NCBI RefSeq assembly: GCF_048213115.1
Contig: NZ_CP172404.1
Span: forward strand, 1,922,001-1,986,000
DNA length: 64,000 bases
From: Niveibacterium terrae
GTDB lineage: Bacteria > Pseudomonadota > Gammaproteobacteria > Burkholderiales > Rhodocyclaceae
Direction: 5' to 3'
The position numbers and the translations under genes were made by a program. Under the pieces are notes generated by a model. It made no database searches. It saw nothing but the letters and a program-made list of their open reading frames with translations, and was not told the DNA's origin. This document shows, piece by piece, positions 8,953 through 15,464 of this stretch. Position 1 is the first letter of the stretch, and every line of letters starts with the position of its first letter.

Positions 8953-9028
<76 letters not shown>

Positions 9029-9051
9029 GCAGCGAAAAAGCCGATGTTCAG

Positions 9052-9127
9052 GTCCCCATCGTCTAGAGGCCTAGGACACCGCCCTTTCACGGCGATAACC
9101 GGGGTTCGAATCCCCGTGGGGACGCCA
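9052..9127 (+). tRNA. tRNA-Glu (TTC), copy 2
   Basis: 76 bases with encoded CCA, anticodon TTC. The anticodon stem is CCGCC/GGCGA, so its outer pair is a C-A mismatch, whereas copy 1 has T-G there. Confidence 0.96.
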
Positions 9128-9160
9128 GTTTGACTGGCAGCGGGAGAAATCCTGCAGCTT

Positions 9161-9237
9161 GGAGTGGTAGTTCAGTTGGTTAGAATACCGGCCTGTCACG
9201 CCGGGGGTCGCGGGTTCGAGTCCCGTCCACTCCGCCA
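9161..9237 (+). tRNA. tRNA-Asp (GTC), copy 2
   Basis: 77 bases with encoded CCA, anticodon GTC, identical to copy 1. It is the last gene of the cluster and lies 7 bases before the terminator. Confidence 0.97.
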
Positions 9238-9244
9238 ATACCGC

Positions 9245-9278
9245 AAACGCCCTGCTTCCTTCGGAAGCGGGGCGTTTT
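9245..9278 (+). terminator. Rho-independent terminator of the tRNA cluster
   Basis: The stem CGCCCTGCTTC / GAAGCGGGGCG (one T-G pair) is capped by CTTCG and followed by TTTT. It directly follows the last tRNA gene. Confidence 0.88.
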
Positions 9279-9362
9279 GCTATCTGCGCTCCCTGCATCT
9301 GATCTCGCAGGATCGCGTCAATTCACATGCCGCCGTGCGTTAACAATCAATCTTCAATGTAG

Positions 9363-9416
9363 GGCGGATTCGCCCTTCGGGCAATCCGCCTCCAGCCGAC
9401 GCCGCCTAGCGGCGGA
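9363..9416. repeat. REP-like palindromic element
   Basis: Two adjacent hairpins: GGCGGATT-c-GCCC-ttc-GGGC-AATCCGCC (about 9363-9390), then GCCGCC-ta-GCGGCG (about 9402-9415). The first matches the general design of dispersed extragenic palindromes in proteobacteria (a TGTAGGGCGGATT start and an AATCCGCC end). No second full copy was seen in this window. Confidence 0.6.
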
Positions 9417-9996
9417 ATGTCGCTGCGCACCGATTCCACCTTGGATTTTCCATTCGCTTCGGATGCAAAACCCCTGCCGGACATGCAGACCAATGGCGCA
9501 ATGAGTTTTCAGGACTCTCCCCGCCAGGAGTCAAAGGGACAGTGACAATTCAAGGCTGGGTATAGCGTACTGGCAAGTCCGTAAATAGTAAGCTTGGTGT
9601 CTTGAAATTAATTATTTTTAAGCAACCCGGGTGTCAAGGCCTCCTGGGGTATCAGCTATGAGGAGTGAAGACGCTACCAACGGCGCGTGCGTGAGTAACC
9701 GTGCTGATGGTCTCGAAGCAATTCGGGGCTATTTTCTTCGAGGCTTGACGACCTTATCTATAGGATGCGCGTTTGGAGACCGATTGCTTCCCGTCAAGCA
9801 TTGGCCCTTCTCGTTTCAGTCAAGGGATGGCTGCGCGCAGCCAGAAGCGGAGCTACGTCTGCTTGGTGCCTAAGTCAGTGATGAGCTTCACGCAGTCTGT
9901 CGACATTTTTTACACAAGACTTAGCTGGGGGGCTGGTTTTCAAGGTCCGTTCGCTGGTGACCTTCTAGATACAGGAGTATTCAATGACTCGCCGTG

Positions 9997-10014
9997 TTGG
10001 TATTGAATTTGCTT
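9997..10014 (+). promoter_or_regulatory. Candidate sigma-54 promoter of the PEP-CTERM gene
   Basis: TTGGTATTGAATTTGCTT has the invariant GG (9999-10000) and GC (10011-10012) separated by 10 bases, with TTGG and TTGC matching the -24/-12 consensus. It would start transcription about 30 bases before the ATG at 10055. PEP-CTERM genes in related floc-forming bacteria are known to be driven by RpoN with the PrsK/PrsR system. The central bases deviate from consensus, so this is a candidate only. Confidence 0.5.
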
Positions 10015-10054
10015 ACCAGAGAAAGTACCCATAACCGATACTCAGGAGGGCGGC

Positions 10055-10738
10055 ATGTTCAAGAAGGTCTTGCTCGGCACAGCTATTGCCGTTTGCTTTG
10101 CTTCGGCTAACGCCGCGATCGTCGTTGATAACACGGTGAGCGGAACGATTGCCAACAACTTTGATGCTCTGGGCGCGGGAAACGTAGTCGGTTTGATCCC
10201 GCTGAGCGGAGCAACTTACGGAGAGCATTTCCAAGGTCAGACACTAAGTACCGACAGTGGATTCGATGCCCTGTCTGGAGTACCGAGTTCTCCGCTGGTA
10301 TTACTTGCAAATCCTGCAGTCTCCGACAACATTGGCGTTCTTAGCTACAACAGTTCCGGTGTCATCTACGGCGATTTACTGAGCGGGGTCGGTGAAGGTG
10401 CGCTTTCGATCCTGTTTAACACTACGACCGACTTGTTTGGACTAGATGTTGTTGGGACGGACAGCGGTGCGTTTACCGTAGATTTTTTCGGCACTTCTGG
10501 CAGCCTGCTGGCGTCAATCACCCAGTCAAACATTGTTGATGGTTTCTACGGATTCCGTGCGACATCCGGAGAGCAGATCGCCGGGGTCTCCATCACCAAC
10601 ACCGATCCTGCGGGCATTGGGTACGACAACGTCACGTACAATGCCGCGAATTCGGTCCCAGAACCTGCTTCTCTCGTCTTGCTGGGGCTGGGTCTGCTGG
10701 GTTTGGTGGCAACGCGTCGTAACTCAAAGCAGAGCTAA
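10055..10738 (+). CDS. PEP-CTERM sorting domain protein
   Basis: 227 residues, started at the ATG after a clear AGGAGG site. A signal peptide covers residues 1-20 (MFKKVLLGTAIAVCFASANA). The C-terminal ~29 residues form a PEP-CTERM tripartite signal: VPEP motif, hydrophobic helix (SLVLLGLGLLGLVA) and basic tail (TRRNSKQS). In this system exosortase cleaves the tail and the protein is exported to the envelope or extracellular matrix, typically alongside exopolysaccharide. The body is rich in Gly, Ser, Thr and Asp and has no cysteine pair or enzyme motif I recognise. It is less GC-rich than neighbouring genes and stands alone; no exosortase or EPS genes are in the window. Confidence 0.9.
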   Translation: MFKKVLLGTAIAVCFASANAAIVVDNTVSGTIANNFDALGAGNVVGLIPLSGATYGEHFQGQTLSTDSGFDALSGVPSSPLVLLANPAVSDNIGVLSYNSSGVIYGDLLSGVGEGALSILFNTTTDLFGLDVVGTDSGAFTVDFFGTSGSLLASITQSNIVDGFYGFRATSGEQIAGVSITNTDPAGIGYDNVTYNAANSVPEPASLVLLGLGLLGLVATRRNSKQS

Positions 10739-10766
10739 TCACCATTCCAATCTGTGCAATCTGGGC

Positions 10767-10801
10767 AGCCAGCGCTTGAAGAGTCCTTCAAAGGGCTGGC
10801 T
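10767..10801 (+). terminator. Hairpin after the PEP-CTERM gene, possible terminator
   Basis: AGCCAGC-gc-TTGAAG-agtc-CTTCAA-agg-GCTGGCT forms a two-part stem with a small internal loop 28 bases after the stop. Only two T residues follow, so termination would be weak or Rho-assisted. Confidence 0.45.
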
Positions 10802-11378
10802 TGCTGCCGAATGTGATGGCCTTTCGCTTCTAGATGGTTGCCGATTCGCTGCGCGTTGATGGATGCGCAGACATTTCCGCCGACGACAACGGGTGCTTTC
10901 CCTGTCAGCAGACGCAGGGTGTAATGGCTGCAGGCACTTGCGCCCTCCGCACCCTGCGGCGCAGCCTGAAAGATCCTGAAACGAAAAAATCTGTCGCGCT
11001 TTTGAACGCAATATGATATCTTTCTGAAACTCCTTGAGAGGGCTGCACCCAAGCGGTCCTTCCGGAGTCCCGCTGGTCTTCCCCGGACCTCGCTGCGCGG
11101 GCGGTCACCACCAGTGTCTTTCCTTCCTGATTGCACCTGAGTTGCCGTATGCGCTGCCACGCTCGTCAGGCCTTACCGGTCCTGACCCGCGCCAGGGGAT
11201 CTGTGCTCGCCGGCTGCGAATCAAGAAAACGCTCCCCGGTCAGGAAATCCTTCCTGCGGTTTTTTCCCGTCAGGGCCGATGATCCACCCCAGCACAGAAG
11301 CGATGCCGCATGCGGCCATCTTGATCTCCCGTTTGGAAGGCTCTGCCTTCAAGACCATTACCCGAAAGCAAGTAACGA
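10802..11378. other. Intergenic region without a recognisable gene
   Basis: About 575 bases between the PEP-CTERM gene and a small conserved-type gene. Open frames on both strands (10735-11160 minus, 11034-11282 plus) have no ribosome binding site and atypical composition. I see no RNA family, riboswitch or repeat here. Confidence 0.5.
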
Positions 11379-11591
11379 ATGAACACCCCGATTTCCATGG
11401 GACGCTATTGCGTTTCCCCGATGACCGAGCCGAACCGCCACGGAGGCTTCGCGGCTTCGGTTTCCATTCACTCCGGCCAGGGCTCGGCGAGCACGACCCG
11501 GATCCTGCGTTTCACGCCGACCTTTTCCAGCCCCGCCGCGGCGCTGCGCTATGCGTCGAAGCAAGGCCTTGCCTGGGTCAGCCAGCACTGA
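11379..11591 (+). CDS. Small conserved-type hypothetical protein
   Basis: 70 residues. The layout (short N-terminus, GGFAASVSIHSGQGSAS, RILRFTPTF, ALRYASKQGLAWV near the end) resembles a family of ~70-90 residue cytoplasmic proteins common in betaproteobacteria, in which an ASVSI...G.G......RF core and a C-terminal A..YA...G..W helix recur. Function is unknown. The upstream site is weak (AAGCAAG). It is the only frame in this stretch with family-like features, but the assignment rests on recalled pattern only. Confidence 0.6.
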   Translation: MNTPISMGRYCVSPMTEPNRHGGFAASVSIHSGQGSASTTRILRFTPTFSSPAAALRYASKQGLAWVSQH

Positions 11592-11604
11592 GGGCGAATG
11601 GCTT

Positions 11605-12054
11605 TCAAGCTCGCCGCTGCGCCAGCAGGCGGTCGAGCGCGGCGGCGAAGCTGCGGGAGTCCGCTGCCGAGAAACCGGCCGGCCCGCCGGTCTCGATGCC
11701 CGAATCACGCAGGCCCTGCATGAAATCGCGCATCGACAGGCGCTCGCGGATGTTCTCCTTCGTCATGCTCTCGCCCCGCGGGTCGAGCACCCGGGCGCCG
11801 CGCTCTATGACCTGGGCCGCGAGCGGGATGTCGGCGGTGATGACCAGATCGCCCGGCTCCGCACGCCGCGCGATCTCGGCGTCGGCAACATCGAAGCCCT
11901 GGGGCACCTGCACTGAGCGGATCAGCGGCGAGGGCGGAGTCGATATCATCTGGTTGGCCACCAGGGTCAGCGATGTTGCGGTGCGCGTCGCGGCGCGGAA
12001 GAGGATGTCGCGGATCACGCGCGGACACGCGTCGGCATCGACCCAGATCTGCAT
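11605..12054 (-). CDS. UPF0178/DUF188 family protein (YaiI/YqxD)
   Basis: 149 residues with the family opening IWVDADACPRVIRDILFRAA and the later segment GDLVITADIPLAAQVIERGARVLDPRGE. This is the YaiI/YqxD group of NYN/PIN-like domain proteins; the conserved acidic residues (DADACP, TADIPLA) suggest a metal-dependent nuclease fold, but the biological role is not established. The ATG at 12054 begins immediately before the conserved start MQIWVDADACP; the longer frame to 12090 adds nothing conserved. It is convergent with the small gene upstream and divergent from the GNAT gene, with 128 bases between the start codons. Confidence 0.9.
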   Translation of the reverse strand: MQIWVDADACPRVIRDILFRAATRTATSLTLVANQMISTPPSPLIRSVQVPQGFDVADAEIARRAEPGDLVITADIPLAAQVIERGARVLDPRGESMTKENIRERLSMRDFMQGLRDSGIETGGPAGFSAADSRSFAAALDRLLAQRRA

Positions 12055-12182
12055 GTCTGTCACTCGAGGATGTTCAAGGCCTCGCAGCATACCCCGCCAC
12101 AGAAGGCGCCGGATCGGATAGCATTCGGGCGCCAGAGGCCCACGCTCCGCCCGGATCCGTGGTCGAACATTGGGAGTTTGCG

Positions 12183-12671
12183 ATGCTCACACTGAGGCGT
12201 CCCGTGCCCGAGGATCTTGTCGAGATCCGTGCCGCCTATGCGCGCAGCGAAGCCTTGCACCATCCGTGGACCTGGGCTCCCGAGGACTTTGAACGCTACC
12301 TCGCCCAGCAGGGCCGCTACTTCGTCTGCCCGGAGGGCGGGGATGAAATTCTCGGCACTTTCAACATCTCGGGCGTGATCCGGGGGCTCTTCCAGTCGGG
12401 CTATCTCGGCTACGAGGTCTTCTGTCCCCACCAGCGCAAGGGCATCATGCGGGAGGCTCTGGGCTTGCTGCTCAACGAAGCCTTTGGCACTCTGGCCCTG
12501 CACCGCCTGGAGGCGAACATTCAGCCCGGCAACGAGGCGTCGATACGGCTCGTTGCCGGAGCCGGCTTTGTCAGGGAAGGCTTTTCCCGCCGCTACCTGA
12601 GGGTGGGGGGAGGGGAATGGAAGGATCACGAGCGCTGGGCGATCGTGAACGACGACTGGGTCGAACGCTAA
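12183..12671 (+). CDS. GNAT family N-acetyltransferase (RimJ-like)
   Basis: 162 residues. The GNAT core is visible: LTLRRPVPEDLVEI at the N-terminus, a central GYLGYEVFCPHQRKGIMREALGLLLNEAF (acetyl-CoA loop Q-R-K-G-I-M) and HRLEANIQPGNEASIRLVAGAGFVREG, the last being typical of the RimJ/RimL branch that acetylates protein N-termini, small amines or antibiotics. The substrate is not predictable. The gene is monocistronic and faces the DUF4130 gene across a 69-base gap. Confidence 0.88.
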   Translation: MLTLRRPVPEDLVEIRAAYARSEALHHPWTWAPEDFERYLAQQGRYFVCPEGGDEILGTFNISGVIRGLFQSGYLGYEVFCPHQRKGIMREALGLLLNEAFGTLALHRLEANIQPGNEASIRLVAGAGFVREGFSRRYLRVGGGEWKDHERWAIVNDDWVER

Positions 12672-12740
12672 GCTGCGCTGCGCGAAAGTCTATGCATCCC
12701 ACGGCCAGGCCTTCTCCGGTACCGTTCGCACGGGATCGGC

Positions 12741-13523
12741 TTACCTCCGCGTGGGCCGCAGCGTCCCAAGTCCGGTGGCGCTGACCAGCGCTTCGATTTG
12801 CGGGGCTTCGGGCAGATTTTTCCAGAAACGCTCGGGCATATGCCCGCGCATCAGATCGACGTTCAGACGTCCCGGATTGAAGGTGCTGCGGTAATAGACC
12901 GCCCACAGCGCTTCGTTCGGGTCGGTCTGCGCGCCGAGCTTTTGCTGACCCGGCCCGAAGACGACCCGCGTGCCGTCGCCGAACACGCTCTCGCGCGGGC
13001 TCGCAATCATCCAGCTGATTCGCCCCATCCGGCGCGCGAAGTGGTCCGCGACTTCGCGCAGCACCGGGTAGGCTGGCTCTATCCACGCGACGTAGCGCGG
13101 ATCGCCCTCGGGAGCGCTGCGCTCGCGAAAGCGGACGAAGGACATCACATGACAGACTTCATGGCGGACCTCGCGGGTGAGCTGGTGCAGCCGGGCGCCG
13201 TCGACGTCCGCGGCGGATGCGCAGCAGCGCTCGCCCCGGGTCCAGCGCCACAGAATGCGGTAGAAGAGCGCCCAACGGTCGGCCGCATCGTGATTCGACG
13301 CGAGGCGCATCATGTCGAGCAGCGTTGCCGAGACTGCCGCGGTGCGCAGGGGCGTGACCGGCTGCCCGGGTGTCGGGGAGGGCCCTGCGTCGAAAAGCGA
13401 AGAGGAGGCGCCATCGTTCCAGACGAGCGCGTCCGGCGCGATGCCGGCCGCGAGGAAGTGGCGTGCGGCGCTCCGCCACTGGGCAAAGTCGACGACGCTC
13501 GCGCTGTGGCGCACTTCAGCCAT
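12741..13523 (-). CDS. DUF4130 / TIGR03915-type DNA metabolism protein
   Basis: 260 residues. The sequence matches the family annotated as 'probable DNA metabolism protein' linked to a radical SAM partner: RHEVCHVMSFVRFRE in the middle, then ADHFARRMGRISWMIASPRESV and LWAVYYRSTFNPGRLNVDLMRGHMPERFWKNLPE near the end. In other bacteria this domain is often fused to a family-4/5-type uracil-DNA glycosylase domain (UdgX group); here that domain is absent and the protein ends after the DUF4130 core. The ATG at 13523 overlaps the end of the radical SAM gene by 8 bases and has GGAG upstream, so the pair is translationally coupled and under the same LexA-type control region. Biochemical function is unknown. 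Confidence 0.85.
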   Translation of the reverse strand: MAEVRHSASVVDFAQWRSAARHFLAAGIAPDALVWNDGASSSLFDAGPSPTPGQPVTPLRTAAVSATLLDMMRLASNHDAADRWALFYRILWRWTRGERCCASAADVDGARLHQLTREVRHEVCHVMSFVRFRERSAPEGDPRYVAWIEPAYPVLREVADHFARRMGRISWMIASPRESVFGDGTRVVFGPGQQKLGAQTDPNEALWAVYYRSTFNPGRLNVDLMRGHMPERFWKNLPEAPQIEALVSATGLGTLRPTRR

Positions 13524-14742
13524 TCGCAAGCTCCGGCCACAGCGAGAGCTGCTGCGCCGGGGCGAGGGCGCGGCGCAACGCGTCCGAACTCTGCGCATCC
13601 CGGCGCGGATGGTGATCTGCGGTGACGACGAAGTTGCGCAGTTTCTTCATCGCGGCGCGCATCCGCACGAGATCGTCCCAGCGGATCGCGCGCTGGCGGC
13701 GCAGGTCCACAATGCGCTGCGCGTTGAGCAGGCCGATCCCGGGCACGCGGGCGACCAGCCACGGCTCGGCCCGGTTCAGATCGACCGGGAAGTGTTCGCG
13801 GTGGGCGAGCGCCCAGGCGAGCTTGGGGTCGATATCAATGGCGAGGTTGCCGTGCCCGGGGAGCAGCTCCGCCACCGAGAAACCGTAGCCGCGCACCAGA
13901 AAGTCCGCCTGATAGAGGCGATGCTCGCGGATCCTCGGCGAAGGCGCGGCGGGCATTCCGGCCGGACTGTTCGGGATGGGGCTGAAAGCCGAGTAATAGA
14001 CGCGCTTGAGCTTGTAGCGGCCATAGAGGTCTTCGGCCGTGTCCAGGATGGCCTTGTCGTCGGTGTCGTCCGCGCCGACGATCATCTGGGTGCTCTGGCC
14101 CGCCGGCGAGAAGCGCGGCGCGCACCGCTCCGCCGCGCCTTCCTCGATCTTGCCGCGGATCGTCCCCATGGCCTGACGGATCGTGCGCACCTTCTTGTCC
14201 GGGGCGAGCCGCCGGATGCCGGTCTCGGTCGGCAGCTCGATGTTGACGCTGAGCCGGTCCGCGTGGCGGCCCGCGGCTTCGATCAGCCGTGGATCGGCGT
14301 CGGGGATGGTTTTGAGGTGGATGTAGCCGCGGAAGTGATGATCCTCGCGCAGGCTGCGTGCTACTTCGACGAGCTGCTCCATCGTGTGGTCGGGCGAGCG
14401 AATGATGCCCGAGGACAGGAAGAGGCCCTCGATGTAGTTGCGGCGGTAGAAGTCGATCGTCAGCCGGGCCAGCTCGACGGCGCTGAGCCGGGCGCGCGGC
14501 ACGTCGCTGCTGCGGCGGTTGATGCAGTACTGGCAGTCGTAGATGCAGAAGTTGGTCAGCAGGATCTTGAGCAGCGAGATGCAACGGCCGTCCGGCGTGA
14601 AGCTGTGGCAGACGCCCATGGCCTGGGTGGCACCCAGGCCGTCCTTGCCGCGCGAGGAGCGCGAAGGGGCGGCGCTGCTCGAACAGGATGCGTCGTACTT
14701 GGCGGCATCGGCGAGGATCGCCAGTTTGGCGGGGAGGTCCAT
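13516..14742 (-). CDS. Putative DNA modification/repair radical SAM protein (TIGR03916 type)
   Basis: 408 residues beginning MDLPAKLAILADAAKYDASC, the usual start of this family. The radical SAM cluster motif is CIYDCQYC. A helix-hairpin-helix-like DNA-binding segment lies near the C-terminus (VARVPGIGLLNAQRIVDLRR, about residues 330-350). The family is annotated as putative DNA repair or modification enzymes that co-occur with DUF4130 and UdgX-type glycosylase proteins; no reaction has been shown that I know of. A LexA box ends only 12 bases upstream of the ATG and no Shine-Dalgarno is visible, so the message may be nearly leaderless. It forms an overlapping pair with the DUF4130 gene. Confidence 0.88.
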   Translation of the reverse strand: MDLPAKLAILADAAKYDASCSSSAAPSRSSRGKDGLGATQAMGVCHSFTPDGRCISLLKILLTNFCIYDCQYCINRRSSDVPRARLSAVELARLTIDFYRRNYIEGLFLSSGIIRSPDHTMEQLVEVARSLREDHHFRGYIHLKTIPDADPRLIEAAGRHADRLSVNIELPTETGIRRLAPDKKVRTIRQAMGTIRGKIEEGAAERCAPRFSPAGQSTQMIVGADDTDDKAILDTAEDLYGRYKLKRVYYSAFSPIPNSPAGMPAAPSPRIREHRLYQADFLVRGYGFSVAELLPGHGNLAIDIDPKLAWALAHREHFPVDLNRAEPWLVARVPGIGLLNAQRIVDLRRQRAIRWDDLVRMRAAMKKLRNFVVTADHHPRRDAQSSDALRRALAPAQQLSLWPELANG

Positions 14743-14753
14743 TTTTTTGCGGG

Positions 14754-14773
14754 TACTGTAAATATGTACAGAT
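14754..14773 (-). promoter_or_regulatory. LexA (SOS) box
   Basis: The operator TACTGT-aaatatgt-ACAGAT contains CTGT-N8-ACAG with an AT-rich centre, the LexA consensus of beta- and gammaproteobacteria. It lies immediately upstream of the radical SAM gene and 100 bases upstream of the divergent gene at 14873, so it could control both. Confidence 0.78.
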
Positions 14774-14872
14774 ATTAGGGCGCTCGGCGATCGGGATCAA
14801 GTCTGGTGCGGAAGTTGCTGGAAAGTCTGCGGATCAGTCAGCCATTCTGTCCGTCATTCCAAGGAGACTTCC

Positions 14873-15460
14873 GTGTCCATCCTGCCTGCTGTGCTCAGTC
14901 CGGGCGCCTATCTGTCCAGCCTCGCCTCAGACAGAGGGGCAAATACCCCCAAGGCTTCGGCAAGTTCTGCCCCCCGTGAGGCAATGCCTGCATACACGGT
15001 CGATATCTCCCCGGCCGCGCGTGCACTGTCCGCGCAATCTGCGAGTTCAGAGGCAAGCGAGGCGCCGCCTCCGGGGGGCCAGGACGCCTCCGCGGACTCG
15101 CTGCATCGAACCACGCTCAGGCTGCCGAGCATGGAGCGGGTCGAGGCGCTGAAGCGCCATATCGACAGCCAGTTTCCGGCTTTCCTCGCCGCGCACGGCA
15201 TCGCCTTCGCTCCCGCCAGCATCGGCTACGATGGCGAGGGGCAGATGACGCTGCCCGCCGACTATCCCTATGCGGGGCAGCTCGAAGAAGCGCTCAAAAG
15301 CGATCCCGACATGGAAGAGGATTTGCGCAGCTTCAACAGCTACCTGACGACACTGGCCGACATCGCGCGAGGCACTTCCTTCGACACTGGAGAGCCGGTC
15401 GTTCTGCGCTTTTCGTCAGCGGGAGCGCTGATCCGGGGCAGCGACAAGTCCGCGAGCTGA
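14873..15460 (+). CDS. Hypothetical protein
   Basis: 195 residues from a GTG with AAGGAG six bases upstream. No known family is recognised. The N-terminal third is low in complexity (Ala, Ser, Pro) and contains VDISPAARALSAQ, a motif style seen near the N-termini of surface- or flagella-associated proteins. Residues ~80-160 look like a compact helical domain (MERVEALKRHIDSQFPAFLAAHG, then GQLEEALKSDPDMEEDLRSFNSYLTTL). There is no signal peptide or membrane segment. It is divergent from the radical SAM gene and shares the intergenic region holding the LexA box. It ends four bases before the end of the convergent kinase gene. Confidence 0.7.
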   Translation: MSILPAVLSPGAYLSSLASDRGANTPKASASSAPREAMPAYTVDISPAARALSAQSASSEASEAPPPGGQDASADSLHRTTLRLPSMERVEALKRHIDSQFPAFLAAHGIAFAPASIGYDGEGQMTLPADYPYAGQLEEALKSDPDMEEDLRSFNSYLTTLADIARGTSFDTGEPVVLRFSSAGALIRGSDKSAS

Positions 15461-15464
15461 ACCG

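Larger units (their letters stand above)
9279..10054. other. Gene-poor region between the tRNA cluster and the PEP-CTERM gene
   Basis: About 775 bases with lower GC than the surroundings and no convincing protein gene. It contains the REP-like hairpins at 9363-9416 and, at the right end, a candidate sigma-54 promoter. The short open frames (for example 9631-9873 and 9773-10006) lack ribosome binding sites and resemble no family I know. No copy of a tRNA 3' end was found, so there is no sign of a tRNA-targeted island. Confidence 0.6.

Noticed and set aside
9661..9710. Resemblance to a piece of 16S rRNA (GTGAGTAAC-like string)
   Set aside because: Only about a dozen bases match and flanks do not; chance similarity.
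9279..10054. Possible genomic island inserted at the last tRNA-Asp
   Set aside because: No repeat of the tRNA 3' end, no integrase, and no mobility genes were found downstream.
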